Origin: Bacillota bacterium
GTDB taxonomy: Bacteria > Bacillota > Clostridia > Acetivibrionales > DTU013
Direction of reading: 5' to 3'
NCBI GenBank assembly: GCA_023426125.1
Contig: JAFABI010000049.1
Span: forward strand, 62,001 to 126,000
Length of the DNA: 64,000 bases
In this document: one piece after another, positions 43,753 to 52,678 of the stretch
How positions within the stretch are numbered: position 1 is the first letter of the stretch
Layout: the number at the start of each line of letters is the position of its first letter
The notes under the pieces: model-generated
Databases searched by the model: none
Seen by the model: only the letters and a program-made list of their open reading frames with translations
What the model was told of the DNA's origin: nothing
Made by a program: the position numbers and the translations under genes

Positions 43753-44793
43753 ATGCAGGCAAAAACAATGCAGGCCCTTGTAAAAAAACACCAAAAGCCC
43801 GGACTGTGGCTGGAGGAAATACCCATTCCGGAGGTAGGGATAAACGACGTTCTTATAAAAATTCTCAAAACTTCAATATGCGGGACCGACGTCCATATAT
43901 ACAATTGGGATGAATGGGCGCAAAAAACCATTCCGACGCCGATGGCAATCGGCCATGAATTTGTCGGTACGGTGGAGGCTGTCGGCAGCAATGTTACTGA
44001 TTTTAAAGAAGGGGACCTGGTTTCGGGCGAGGGGCATCTGGTCTGTGGCAGATGCAGGAATTGTCTGGCCGGAAGACGCCATCTCTGCAACAAGACCAGC
44101 GGTGTTGGCGTAAACCGGCAGGGAGCTTTCGCAGAGTACCTATCCATACCTGTTACAAACGTATGGCATTGTGACACAGCCATACCTGCAGATGTGATAA
44201 GCTGCTTTGATCCTTTTGGAAACGCTGTACATACCGCCCTGGCCTTTGATTTGCTTGGCGAGGACGTCCTGATTACAGGTGCGGGGCCTATAGGGATCAT
44301 GGCTGCTGCCGTTGCAAAACATGCAGGAGCCAGATATGTTGTAATTACCGATGTAAACCCATACAGGTTGGAGCTGGCAAAAAAGATGGGCGCCACACTT
44401 GCACTGGATATAAACAGGGAAACCATCGAGGATGCCGTAAAAGCCCTTGGAATGAAGGAAGGGTTTGATGTGGGACTGGAGATGTCGGGAAATGCAAGGG
44501 CCTTCAACAGCCTCGTGGACAACATGAGCCACGGAGGAAAGATCGCTTTGCTGGGGATTCAAAAGCAGGATACCTGCATCGACTGGGATAAGGTGGTGTT
44601 TAACGGCCTTACCATAAAAGGTATCTATGGGAGAGAGATGTATGAGACCTGGTATAAAATGACGGTGATGCTACAGTCGGGACTGGATATTTCACCCATC
44701 ATCACACACCGGTTTAATTTCACTGAGTTCGAAAAGGGCTTTGAAGCAATGTCTTCAGGCAATTCGGGGAAGGTCGTTCTCAGCTGGTGCTAA
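43753..44793 (+). CDS. tdh: L-threonine 3-dehydrogenase
   Basis: A 346-residue zinc-dependent MDR dehydrogenase. ATG 43753 has GGGGAG nine bases upstream; ATG 43744 would place the RBS too close. The zinc and NAD features are present: SICGTDVHIYNWD, GHE, the structural-zinc CGRCRNCLAGRRHLC, and Rossmann ITGAGPIGIMAAAVAKHAG. It matches Tdh at the N-terminal SICGTDVHIYNWD motif and at the C-terminus (PIITHRFNFTEFEKGFE). It oxidises L-threonine to 2-amino-3-ketobutyrate, the substrate of Kbl encoded downstream. A probable promoter is at 43618. Confidence 0.94.
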   Translation: MQAKTMQALVKKHQKPGLWLEEIPIPEVGINDVLIKILKTSICGTDVHIYNWDEWAQKTIPTPMAIGHEFVGTVEAVGSNVTDFKEGDLVSGEGHLVCGRCRNCLAGRRHLCNKTSGVGVNRQGAFAEYLSIPVTNVWHCDTAIPADVISCFDPFGNAVHTALAFDLLGEDVLITGAGPIGIMAAAVAKHAGARYVVITDVNPYRLELAKKMGATLALDINRETIEDAVKALGMKEGFDVGLEMSGNARAFNSLVDNMSHGGKIALLGIQKQDTCIDWDKVVFNGLTIKGIYGREMYETWYKMTVMLQSGLDISPIITHRFNFTEFEKGFEAMSSGNSGKVVLSWC

Positions 44794-45000
44794 AGGCGGA
44801 TAGCGTAATAACGAGGCGACAAAAATATCCCCCGCCTCCTCCAAGGTAAAGAGACACACCTCTACAAGTAGCGGGGCTCTGGGGATGAGGAATGTCCCTT
44901 TTTGAATAGGCGGGTACCGAATTGGTTTTTAGGCGGTGAGCATATCGCCCGCCTAGGATGCATAGGCGAGCAGCAAGCTTTAGCTTGCGACCAGTCTCGT
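44794..45000. other. tdh-kbl intergenic region
   Basis: A 317-bp gap between two functionally linked genes, large for an operon. It holds a GGCGGGTACC...GCCCGCC inverted repeat near 44920-44956, a hairpin AGCAAGCTTTAGCTTGC near 44982, and the 68-bp dispersed repeat at 45001-45068. The spacing suggests an inserted repeat element. Confidence 0.5.
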
Positions 45001-45068
45001 TGAAAATCCGCTGCGGTAAGGAAATTTGTATACAAACGACAAATTTCCTTTGAATTAGGTTGTTATAA
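45001..45068. repeat. 69-bp dispersed repeat, copy B
   Basis: The second copy of the element at 31580-31648, with TGAAAATCCGCTGCGGTAAG start and the perfect GGAAATTTGT/ACAAATTTCC hairpin. It lies directly before the kbl RBS. Confidence 0.8.
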
Positions 45069-45110
45069 GATGAAGGATTGAACACATATCATATACAGGG
45101 AGTTGATGTT

Positions 45111-46295
45111 GTGAGTAGAGAAGCTTTACGTTACTATGAAGGAGAACTGGAAAAGATACGGGGAAATGGCTTGTGGAAGGAAGAAAGGATATTATCCGGT
45201 CCACAGGGTGCAAGGATAAGCATAAAAGGCCGGAATAACGTTTTGAACATGTGTTCAAACAACTATCTGGGCCTTGCAAACAACCGGGAGATCATTGACG
45301 CCGCCAAAGCCGGCTTGGACCAATGGGGCTATGGTTTGTCCTCCGTCCGGTTTATCTGCGGCACCCAGGAAATCCATAAGCAACTGGAAGATAAATTATC
45401 CGAATTTTTAGGAACAGAGGACACCATCCTCTATTCGTCATGCTTTGATGCAAACGGGGGAGTGTTCGAAGTGCTGCTTTCGGAACAGGACGCGGTAATA
45501 AGCGACGAACTGAATCATGCCAGCATCATTGACGGTGTGAGGCTTTGTAAAGCGGCCCGTTACAGGTATAAAAACAACAATATGGCGGAGCTTGAGGAAA
45601 GATTGAAGGAAGCGCAGAGTGCCCGGTTCAGGCTTATTGTAACCGATGGGGTCTTTTCCATGGACGGCTTCCTTGCAAACCTGAAGGAAATCTGTGACCT
45701 TGCGGACCGCTACAATGCACTTGTCATGGTCGATGACAGCCATGCTGTCGGTTTTGTCGGGCAAAAGGGTAGAGGGACCCATGAATTTTGGAGTGTAATC
45801 GGCAAAATCGATGTGATCACCGGTACTTTGGGCAAGGCTCTGGGTGGAGCAAGCGGAGGCTATGTCAGCGGGCGGAAGGAAATCATAGCCCTGTTACGGC
45901 AGAGATCCCGGCCCTACCTTTTTTCCAATACCCTTGCACCTGGCATGGCAACTGCCGCCATCAAAGCCATTGACCTGTTGATGCAATCCACAAGCCTGAG
46001 GGACAGACTCTTTGAGAACACGCAGTATTACAGGACAGCCCTGAAAAATGCCGGCTTCACTATTCCTGAAGGGGAACACCCCATTGTTCCCATCCTGTTG
46101 GGTGATGCGGTATTGGCACAGAAGATGTCGGGACTTTTACTTGAAAAAGACATCTATGCCATCGCTTTCTCCTATCCGGTGGTTCCTTTGAACAAGGCCA
46201 GGATACGCACCCAGATCTCGGCTGAGCATACCCGGGAGGATCTGGATTATGCTGTCAAAGCCTTTACGGAGGCTAAAAACATACTTGGATTCTGA
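45111..46295 (+). CDS. kbl: Glycine C-acetyltransferase (2-amino-3-ketobutyrate CoA ligase)
   Basis: A 394-residue PLP enzyme of the alpha-oxoamine synthase family, started at GTG 45111 with GGGAG eight bases upstream; an in-frame TTG lies earlier at 45078. Motifs include NNYLGLA, DDSHAVGFVG near 210, and the PLP-lysine GTLGKALGGASGG near 232-244. It cleaves 2-amino-3-ketobutyrate from Tdh to glycine and acetyl-CoA. A strong terminator follows. Confidence 0.93.
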   Translation: MSREALRYYEGELEKIRGNGLWKEERILSGPQGARISIKGRNNVLNMCSNNYLGLANNREIIDAAKAGLDQWGYGLSSVRFICGTQEIHKQLEDKLSEFLGTEDTILYSSCFDANGGVFEVLLSEQDAVISDELNHASIIDGVRLCKAARYRYKNNNMAELEERLKEAQSARFRLIVTDGVFSMDGFLANLKEICDLADRYNALVMVDDSHAVGFVGQKGRGTHEFWSVIGKIDVITGTLGKALGGASGGYVSGRKEIIALLRQRSRPYLFSNTLAPGMATAAIKAIDLLMQSTSLRDRLFENTQYYRTALKNAGFTIPEGEHPIVPILLGDAVLAQKMSGLLLEKDIYAIAFSYPVVPLNKARIRTQISAEHTREDLDYAVKAFTEAKNILGF

Positions 46296-46311
46296 GATAG
46301 GCTAAGACAGG

Positions 46312-46375
46312 CAACGGTTCTTTGCCGCATCCGCTTCATTTTGAGGCAGAGAACCGTTACCTTTACTGTTTTTTT
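46312..46375 (+). terminator. Terminator after kbl
   Basis: AACGGTTCT (46313-46321) and AGAACCGTT (46350-46358), with an inner TGCC/GGCA, then a T-run near 46368-46375. Confidence 0.8.
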
Positions 46376-46390
46376 GAATTTTTCTCTATT

Positions 46391-46531
46391 TTAAGTAAGA
46401 TACTCACATATAATATTATCCATTTTTTTGCTAGTCTCAAGCAACTTAAGCCTATCACAATTATCTATATCATCCATTATATCATTTAGTTCATTTCTTA
46501 ATGCCTCCATACATTCTTTTAGCACTTTCAT
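46391..46531 (-). CDS. Spo0E-like aspartyl-phosphate phosphatase (second copy)
   Basis: A 46-residue protein with GGGAGA before the ATG. The helix-turn-helix pair and the signature ETSKKMDNII near 32-41 match the Spo0E family (SxELDxLI), though weakly. It is the counterpart of the gene at 31643. It also lies divergent to a small XRE regulator (46607). Confidence 0.65.
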   Translation of the reverse strand: MKVLKECMEALRNELNDIMDDIDNCDRLKLLETSKKMDNIICEYLT

Positions 46532-46606
46532 AGCTAATCTCCCAAATTTGGTCAACTTGCTTATTGAGCAAATTAAAGTTTATGAGGACGATTAGGGAAA
46601 TTACTT

Positions 46607-46855
46607 ATGGCTAATATGAACAATTCAAATCAACGTAATTTAATAGGTGACCGCGTTCGTCAGGCTCGTCATAAAGCCAAGCCTAAGATAACTCAAATAG
46701 ACTTATTGGCCCGTCTTGCTGTCCGTGGGATTGAACTGGAGGAAACTACCATTTCTAAAATAGAGGCAAAAACAAGACCTGTTACAGATATTGAACTTGT
46801 GATCATTGCGGATGCGTTAGGCGTAAGTATATTATGGCTATTAGGAAAAGATTGA
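46607..46855 (+). CDS. Small XRE-family HTH regulator
   Basis: An 82-residue HTH_3 protein. The HTH includes ITQIDLLARLAVRGIELEETTISKIE and ends in a helix typical of the family (ELVIIADALGVSILWLLG). RBS is a modest AGGGA. It is preceded by a divergent Spo0E-like gene, the same arrangement as at 31643/32042. No other domain is present. Confidence 0.8.
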   Translation: MANMNNSNQRNLIGDRVRQARHKAKPKITQIDLLARLAVRGIELEETTISKIEAKTRPVTDIELVIIADALGVSILWLLGKD

Positions 46856-46871
46856 CCATAGATTGCATTCA

Positions 46872-46965
46872 TGCGGACACGCAATGCGCCCCTACAGTCG
46901 ATTTACATCCTCGTGTCAATGTACCTGTCCCCTTGACATGCGGACGCGCAATGCGCGCCTCTACA
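46872..46965. repeat. Two REP-like palindromes in the speA upstream region
   Basis: ATGCGGACACGCAATGCGCC (46872-46891) and TGCGGACGCGCAATGCGCGC (46940-46959) both end in CCTCTACA/CCTACAG-like tails, the reverse orientation of 4589-4614. The rest of 46856-47278 (423 bp) has CCTGTCCCC repeats and an AT-rich tract near 47100-47140 but no supported gene. Confidence 0.7.
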
Positions 46966-47278
46966 ATGGATGGGACAATAAACCTGTCCCCGCGGCCCCA
47001 CATTCAATCCTGCATCAAGCATCTATTACGTATAATCTACCGGCTGCACACCGTCTTGCAGTGTGAAACTGCTGCAAATATATGGTGTGCAACTATTTTA
47101 TCAAAGTTATGTTTAAAGTATAATAATTATCTGCTATAATAGATTTCATTGCATTGAAACCGATAGACGGAAAATCGGCCTGCGAATCAGCCTGCAGCAA
47201 GTCCTGGACATGATTTGCAAACTGGCTGGCAAAACAAATTTTGGGCTTGACAGGATGTAGGATAGAAGGGAAAAGAAC

Positions 47279-49198
47279 ATGAACAAAACTGAACTTTTAG
47301 GCAGATGGACGAAAGAAAAGTCCGAAGAGCTTTATGGAATTCAGAACTGGGGCGCCGGATATTTTTCCATCTCCGATAAGGGTGAAGTGCTGGTAAATCC
47401 TTACAAGGACAATGATTCGGCTGCCATCAGTCTTATGGACATCATTACGGGTGTGCGTGAACGCGGCCTTGACATGCCGGTGCTGCTTCGCTTTGAGAAT
47501 TTACTGGACTCGCAGATTTCCTTCCTGAACAATTCTTTCAGCGACGCCATGAAGAAGCTTGGTTACAGGGGAGAATACCGCGGCGTCTACCCCATTAAGG
47601 TAAACCAGCAGCAGCAGGTTGTGGAAGAGGTGACCAAATTCGGCCAGCGCTATCATCACGGTCTGGAGGTAGGCAGCAAAGCGGAGCTGGTAGCGGCCCT
47701 TTCCCTTATGAAGGACAAGGAGGCCTGCCTTATCTGCAACGGCTACAAGGACGAAGAATTTATTGATTTGGGCCTGTATGCCGTGAAAATGGGCTTCAAA
47801 TGTTTTTTTGTCATCGAGATCCCGGGGGAGCTGGACATTATTCTTGAGCGCTCAAAGGTTCTGGGGGTCAAGCCCAATATAGGCATCCGCATCAAGCTCT
47901 CCGCAAAGGCAAGCGGACATTGGACGGAATCCGGCGGCGACCGGAGCATTTTCGGTTTGAATGTTTCCCAGCTGATCTCCATGGTGGATACGCTAAAAGA
48001 GAAAAAAATGCTGGATACGCTTAAACTGCTTCACTATCATCTCGGCTCCCAGATACCCAATATCCGGGATATCCGTTCGGCAGTACTGGAAGCGGCCCGT
48101 GTATACGCAGAGCTGGTGAAGGAAGGCGCTCCCATGGGTTATCTGGACCTTGGAGGCGGGCTGGCAGTAGATTATGACGGCTCAAATACAAATTATACCA
48201 ACAGCCGGAATTATACCGTTGAAGAGTACTGTACCGACATCGTGGAAGCTGTCATGTCCATACTGGACTCCGGCAATGTGCCGCACCCGATTATTGTCAC
48301 CGAGTCGGGCCGTACCACCGTTGCCTATTACTCCGTCCTGCTGTTTAACGTATTGGATGTTGAGAAATTCGAGGAGTATGACGTGCCGGACCAGATTGAC
48401 GAGAATGCCTCGGAGCAGATTAAAAACCTGTATGACGTCAATAGGAACCTTAATTTGAAGAATATCCAGGAGTGCTATAATGACGCGCTGTATTACCGGG
48501 ATGAAATCCGCGACATGTTCAAGCATGGAAGGATAAGCCTCCGGGAGAGATCGCTGTCGGAGAAAATCTTCTGGAATACCATAAGCCAGATCGCGAAGGA
48601 AAAGAAAAAGCTGAAGCACGCCCTGCCCGACCTGGAGGACATCGAAAGCGCCATCGCAGATATTTATTACTGCAACTTTTCGGTCTTCCAGTCAATTCCG
48701 GACAGCTGGGCCATCGACCAGCTCTTCCCCATTATGCCGGTGCACCGGTTGCTGGAATTGCCCAAGCGGAACGCCGTCATCGCGGATATAACCTGTGACT
48801 GCGACGGGAAAATCGACCGGTTCATCGACCTTCATGACGTGCGCACTACCCTGCCGCTGCATGAGATGAAAAACGGCGACAATTATTATCTGGGCATCTT
48901 TCTGGTAGGCGCTTACCAGGAAACCCTGGGCGACCTCCATAACCTGTTTGGAGATACCAATGTGGTCAGTGTGAGGATCAACGCCGATGGACATTACGAC
49001 CTGGTAAAGGAAATTCACGGGGACAGCGTGGCGGATGTGCTGTCCTATGTGGAGTTCGACCCCAAGGACATGCTTGTACGTTTTCGTGAAACCGCCGAGG
49101 AGGCAATACATGACGGGCTTATCAGCGCCAGCGAACGAAGGGAAATCATGCAGGCATATGACTATGGCCTCAGGGGATATACCTATTACGAGCGTTAG
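47279..49198 (+). CDS. speA: Biosynthetic arginine decarboxylase
   Basis: A 639-residue PLP enzyme of alanine-racemase-like fold (group IV decarboxylase). The PLP-lysine motif GVYPIKVNQQQQ is near 97-108; GGGLAVDYDGS near 301-311 and SGRTTVAYY follow. SpeA converts arginine to agmatine, the first step of a polyamine route; no SpeB or aguA gene is adjacent. RBS GAAGGG sits before the ATG. A bidirectional terminator separates it from the minus-strand genes. Confidence 0.95.
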   Translation: MNKTELLGRWTKEKSEELYGIQNWGAGYFSISDKGEVLVNPYKDNDSAAISLMDIITGVRERGLDMPVLLRFENLLDSQISFLNNSFSDAMKKLGYRGEYRGVYPIKVNQQQQVVEEVTKFGQRYHHGLEVGSKAELVAALSLMKDKEACLICNGYKDEEFIDLGLYAVKMGFKCFFVIEIPGELDIILERSKVLGVKPNIGIRIKLSAKASGHWTESGGDRSIFGLNVSQLISMVDTLKEKKMLDTLKLLHYHLGSQIPNIRDIRSAVLEAARVYAELVKEGAPMGYLDLGGGLAVDYDGSNTNYTNSRNYTVEEYCTDIVEAVMSILDSGNVPHPIIVTESGRTTVAYYSVLLFNVLDVEKFEEYDVPDQIDENASEQIKNLYDVNRNLNLKNIQECYNDALYYRDEIRDMFKHGRISLRERSLSEKIFWNTISQIAKEKKKLKHALPDLEDIESAIADIYYCNFSVFQSIPDSWAIDQLFPIMPVHRLLELPKRNAVIADITCDCDGKIDRFIDLHDVRTTLPLHEMKNGDNYYLGIFLVGAYQETLGDLHNLFGDTNVVSVRINADGHYDLVKEIHGDSVADVLSYVEFDPKDMLVRFRETAEEAIHDGLISASERREIMQAYDYGLRGYTYYER

Positions 49199-49340
49199 TA
49201 CTGCAGCGAAAACTGCCGGAGGAATCCCTGGAAATATGCATTGAAGCTTTCGCAATTATTTTCCAGGGCGCATTATGCCAATAAAGGAATGAAGTTTCTG
49301 CTGTAGTATCAGGCAATAGAATAACAGGTAGCACTTTAAC

Positions 49341-49372
49341 AAGCCCTATGCTTGGATGCATAGGGCTTTTAG
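49341..49372. terminator. Bidirectional terminator between speA and DUF5317 gene
   Basis: AAGCCCTATGC (49341-49351) and GCATAGGGCTTTT (49358-49370) form an 11 bp perfect stem with A/T flanks on both sides. Confidence 0.85.
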
Positions 49373-49387
49373 TTATTTCAGCACCCC

Positions 49388-49954
49388 TTACGCATTCCGG
49401 CTTTTTACAGGGTGCATGTTGACGATAATGTAAATGCATATGCCCAGCGCGATCAGCACATCGCCGATACTGAACACGTTGGATAACGGAACCCATGAGG
49501 GCAGGTAAAAAATGTCGCCCAGCCAGGGGAGGATCGTGTCGGCCGTCAATTTGGCGGAATTGTGTACAGCCTCTCCCTGGTTTATCACATCGGCAGACCG
49601 GCCCACCGACGTGTTTCTGAAGTTCTCCGGAATGGTGGGCATGTGGCCGCCGTTTAAAAAAATGACAAGGGAATTGAGAAATATTCCGGTGCCCACAATG
49701 AGGATGCCCGGATTTTTGATATTCCTTGCAACGAAGACCAGAAGGCAAAGATAGGATACGTAATGCGATACGATGATAAAAATCCGGGGCAGGGTTTCAA
49801 CAAAAGGCAGATTGGAAAAAACGACAAGCTGTATTGCAAATGCAAATAACGCCAGTGCTTTCCAGTACAATGGCCTGAGAATCATATGCTTCAGCCTTCC
49901 CCTGGTAGCATAGCCCAGTATCAAACCAAGGACAACTGCATAGAGAATGAACAT
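49388..49954 (-). CDS. DUF5317-like membrane protein
   Basis: A 188-residue protein with about six hydrophobic helices (MFILYAVVLGLILGYA, ..., VLIALGICIYIIVNM). RBS GAGGAG precedes the ATG, and the gene starts 6 bp after the HD-GYP stop on the same strand, so the two are co-translated. The central loop NGGHMPTIPENFRNT is the most conserved-looking part. The family is of unknown function. Confidence 0.78.
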   Translation of the reverse strand: MFILYAVVLGLILGYATRGRLKHMILRPLYWKALALFAFAIQLVVFSNLPFVETLPRIFIIVSHYVSYLCLLVFVARNIKNPGILIVGTGIFLNSLVIFLNGGHMPTIPENFRNTSVGRSADVINQGEAVHNSAKLTADTILPWLGDIFYLPSWVPLSNVFSIGDVLIALGICIYIIVNMHPVKSRNA

Positions 49955-49959
49955 ATAGG

Positions 49960-51228
49960 CTACTCCTCTTCTTCCACATATCCATAATCATTTTTCAGCA
50001 CCGTTATAAAAGCTTCAACCACTTTCGGATCAAATTGCGTGCCGGCAAACAACTTCATTTCCGATACCGCGGCAGCCTGAGACAGAGCTTCTCTGTAAGG
50101 GCGGTCTGTGGTCATAGCATCGTAGCTGTCGGCAACGGACAATATTCTTGCGCCCAAGGGGATATCCAACCCGGCGATTTTGCCGGGATAGCCTGTGCCA
50201 TCATAGCGCTCATGATGATGCAGCACATATTCCGCGCATTTTTTATAGGGCTTCAGGTTATTCAACAGACGGTATGCCGTCGTGGGGTGGTTTTTTACAA
50301 TGTCATACTCTTCATTGGTAAGCTTGCCGTTTTTGTTCAGGATACTGTCTTCAATACCCACCTTGCCGAGATCATGCACATTTCCCGCCAATTCGATTTC
50401 ACCGATGTCTTCCTGGTTCAGATCCAATTGCTCGGCGATCTTTTTGGAATATTCCGCCACGTGGACCGAGTGGAAGGAGGTATACTTGTCTCTTTCATCC
50501 AGGGTGGTTGCAAGTAGCTTCAGGGTTTCCTGGGCTTCGCGGTGAAGGCTGTAGTACCTTCGCAAAGCCTGGTCCGCCATGATTACCGGTGGAATCATAA
50601 CCAATATGATATAGGGCTGGGTATGTTTGTACAATAGCGCAATAGCCATGCTGATGGGAGCCAGGCAGTAAAAATAGCTGACAACGATTAAAAAGTCATT
50701 CAGGAAAATATTAAAAAACCTTGTGCCTGTTGTCAGTGAAATTACCGCGGAGATGAAAAAGGTATTTGCCAGAAAGTAGACGGCTACGGAAACCACAACG
50801 GCAGGGAGGTCCACAATGATGTCCAGGGGCACCCCCGAAGAAAGCTTTAGCAGGTGAAATACGGTGCCTGTGATAAACAGGGATAAACCATATTGGCCGG
50901 CATTGAACAATATTCTTGACCATGGCTTTTTCGCGAGGATTTCTACAATCAGAGTAGCAAGGATGATGGTAAAGACAGCCTGTCCCGTTCCAAGAAGTAT
51001 GACGGCCGAAAGCTGAACGGCAAAGGAAATCGTCATATCCATTTTTACTTTGAACATGACCCTGAAAGGCTTAAGGTCGGCAATAACTTCCAATGCGATC
51101 CAGAAGAGAATTTCGTGAATGAGCCACGAGCTTCCGGAATTCGTAGTGAAATAAAGCAAAGGAACGATGCTGAACCCTATTATGAATATGTATACATTAC
51201 CCAGCTTCCTTAACAGTATCTTATTCAT
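49960..51228 (-). CDS. Membrane-bound HD-GYP phosphodiesterase
   Basis: A 422-residue protein. The N-terminal ~215 residues form about seven hydrophobic helices, a membrane sensor region. The C-terminal HD-GYP domain has HDLGKVG near 290 and HHERYDGTGYP near 347-357, complete for c-di-GMP hydrolysis. GAGGATTAAATGA precedes the ATG. The DUF5317 gene follows it at once. It is the second HD-GYP protein in the window. Confidence 0.92.
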   Translation of the reverse strand: MNKILLRKLGNVYIFIIGFSIVPLLYFTTNSGSSWLIHEILFWIALEVIADLKPFRVMFKVKMDMTISFAVQLSAVILLGTGQAVFTIILATLIVEILAKKPWSRILFNAGQYGLSLFITGTVFHLLKLSSGVPLDIIVDLPAVVVSVAVYFLANTFFISAVISLTTGTRFFNIFLNDFLIVVSYFYCLAPISMAIALLYKHTQPYIILVMIPPVIMADQALRRYYSLHREAQETLKLLATTLDERDKYTSFHSVHVAEYSKKIAEQLDLNQEDIGEIELAGNVHDLGKVGIEDSILNKNGKLTNEEYDIVKNHPTTAYRLLNNLKPYKKCAEYVLHHHERYDGTGYPGKIAGLDIPLGARILSVADSYDAMTTDRPYREALSQAAAVSEMKLFAGTQFDPKVVEAFITVLKNDYGYVEEEE

Positions 51229-51329
51229 TCATTTAATCCTCTGTAAATTATTATAGATATATTCTATATCAACGCACAGAATCCTTCTTTGAAAATGAAG
51301 ATACAGTAAATTTACAGAAAGATACTTAA

Positions 51330-51357
51330 AAAAAAATAGTCCGAAGACTATTTTTTT
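51330..51357. terminator. Terminator, AT-rich hairpin
   Basis: AAAAAAATAGTC (51330-51341) and GACTATTTTTTT (51346-51357). It lies 3' of the minus-strand 32-residue peptide gene and 5' of the HD-GYP gene, and could end the former's transcript. Confidence 0.8.
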
Positions 51358-51388
51358 AAGGCGTTTTTTAAAACATTTTTTCTTAAGT

Positions 51389-51487
51389 TTACCAGCCCCA
51401 CTTGAATCCGGCTATACCAGCAAGCACCAGGCACAGAAGAGTTGCAACCTGAAGAGCGACTGGAATAATCTTACTCCACTTCCTCAT
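51389..51487 (-). CDS. 32-residue hydrophobic membrane peptide
   Basis: ATG 51487 has a perfect AGGAGG nine bases upstream and the ORF stops at 51389. The sequence MRKWSKIIPVALQVATLLCL-VLAGIAGFKWGW has a positive N-terminus, one transmembrane stretch and an aromatic end. It is not listed among longer reading frames but the RBS, terminator (51330-51357) and isolation make it a credible gene. The family is unknown; a type I toxin, regulatory or signalling peptide is possible. Confidence 0.6.
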   Translation of the reverse strand: MRKWSKIIPVALQVATLLCLVLAGIAGFKWGW

Positions 51488-51673
51488 ATACATATCCTCC
51501 TTTGCTTAAAATAATTCATTGGTCCTGCAGTTCGAAAGAATAAACTGCAAAATATGATTAATCTTTAGCTTGTCCTTTGTAAGAAATTGACTTGTCTTTC
51601 ATTTCATAATATTACCACATAAGCTATGATTTTTCAATACTATTCCCAGGGAAACTCAAAAAAAGTAAATAAC

Positions 51674-52579
51674 TCAAATTCTAGGGCTGCCCAGTGCACG
51701 CATATATTCACGGGGCGAGATCTTGTAATACTTTTTATAGACGTTGCAGAAATAAAAGGGGGAGGAAAAGCCAAGCATTTCCGATATTTGCTTCACCGTA
51801 TGATTTGTGCTTTTCAGCAGTTGCTCCGCTTTTTTTATTTTAACCAGCTGCAGGAATTGGTTCGGCGGCATTTGCATGATCACCGAAAAGGATTTGAAGA
51901 GATAGGACTCGCTTATATGAAGGTGATTGATAAGGTCGGCGAGGCTTATGCAGTTGAAAACATTATTCTGGATAAAATCCAGGCTCTTCCGGACAATTTC
52001 AGCTTCGGAGGGGTGAAGGGAGGTTACGGTGCTTTCCACCGGAACAGGGCTGCGATTAAGCCTTAGTATTTCAATCATGATCTGTACCAGCAGAGATCCC
52101 ACAAAAAGCATCCTTCCAGGTTTTTCGCAGCTATTTTCGTAATTGAGCAGCCGGTAGAGGGCCACCAGCTCCTCAGACATACCCGGATGCAGCTTGTTTC
52201 CGGTATTCCCAAGTACGGCGGATATGAAGGGCTTTTGCATATGAAAGGGATACAGGTCGAAATGTATCCAGTAATTTTCATGAGGGTCTAACGCCGGCGT
52301 TTGTATTTTGTGCATGGTAAACGGCGGTATCAGGACCGCATCCCCGGCAAAACATGCGTAAAGGGTATTGTCGATAGTAATATGGCTCTCTCCCCCTACG
52401 ATGCAGATCAGTTCAAAATCACCTATAATCCTGTCGCCGCAAACTGCATCGGGATTGTTGGACTGATGGCCGAAGGCGTGCGGTACAAAGGTCATTTCCT
52501 TCATAAAGCCGGACAGGGCGTCTTTTTTTAAATTTTTTTCCACTTCGAGAAATGTGTAAATAGCTACCATCCATTTCAT
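51674..52579 (-). CDS. AraC-family transcription regulator
   Basis: A 301-residue protein. The N-terminal cupin domain (GDFELICIVGGESHITIDNT) and the two-helix AraC DNA-binding domain (LINHLHISESYLFKSFSVIM; GFSSPFYFCNVYKKYYKISPREY) are clear. No strong RBS is seen at the first ATG; later ATGs at 52570 or 52504 remain possible. It lies on the minus strand, downstream of another AraC gene on the same strand. Confidence 0.86.
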   Translation of the reverse strand: MKWMVAIYTFLEVEKNLKKDALSGFMKEMTFVPHAFGHQSNNPDAVCGDRIIGDFELICIVGGESHITIDNTLYACFAGDAVLIPPFTMHKIQTPALDPHENYWIHFDLYPFHMQKPFISAVLGNTGNKLHPGMSEELVALYRLLNYENSCEKPGRMLFVGSLLVQIMIEILRLNRSPVPVESTVTSLHPSEAEIVRKSLDFIQNNVFNCISLADLINHLHISESYLFKSFSVIMQMPPNQFLQLVKIKKAEQLLKSTNHTVKQISEMLGFSSPFYFCNVYKKYYKISPREYMRALGSPRI

Positions 52580-52678
52580 ACGGTTTCTTTATGAAGTTTT
52601 CTACACATAATTATAACACAGCACGGCTCACAGCCGCAACCAAAGCGGTCGCGCCTGCACTTTTTCCTGTTTTCCATT

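Noticed and set aside
46872..46965. Integration attachment site
   Set aside because: The direct repeats are copies of a dispersed palindrome, with no integrase or tRNA nearby.
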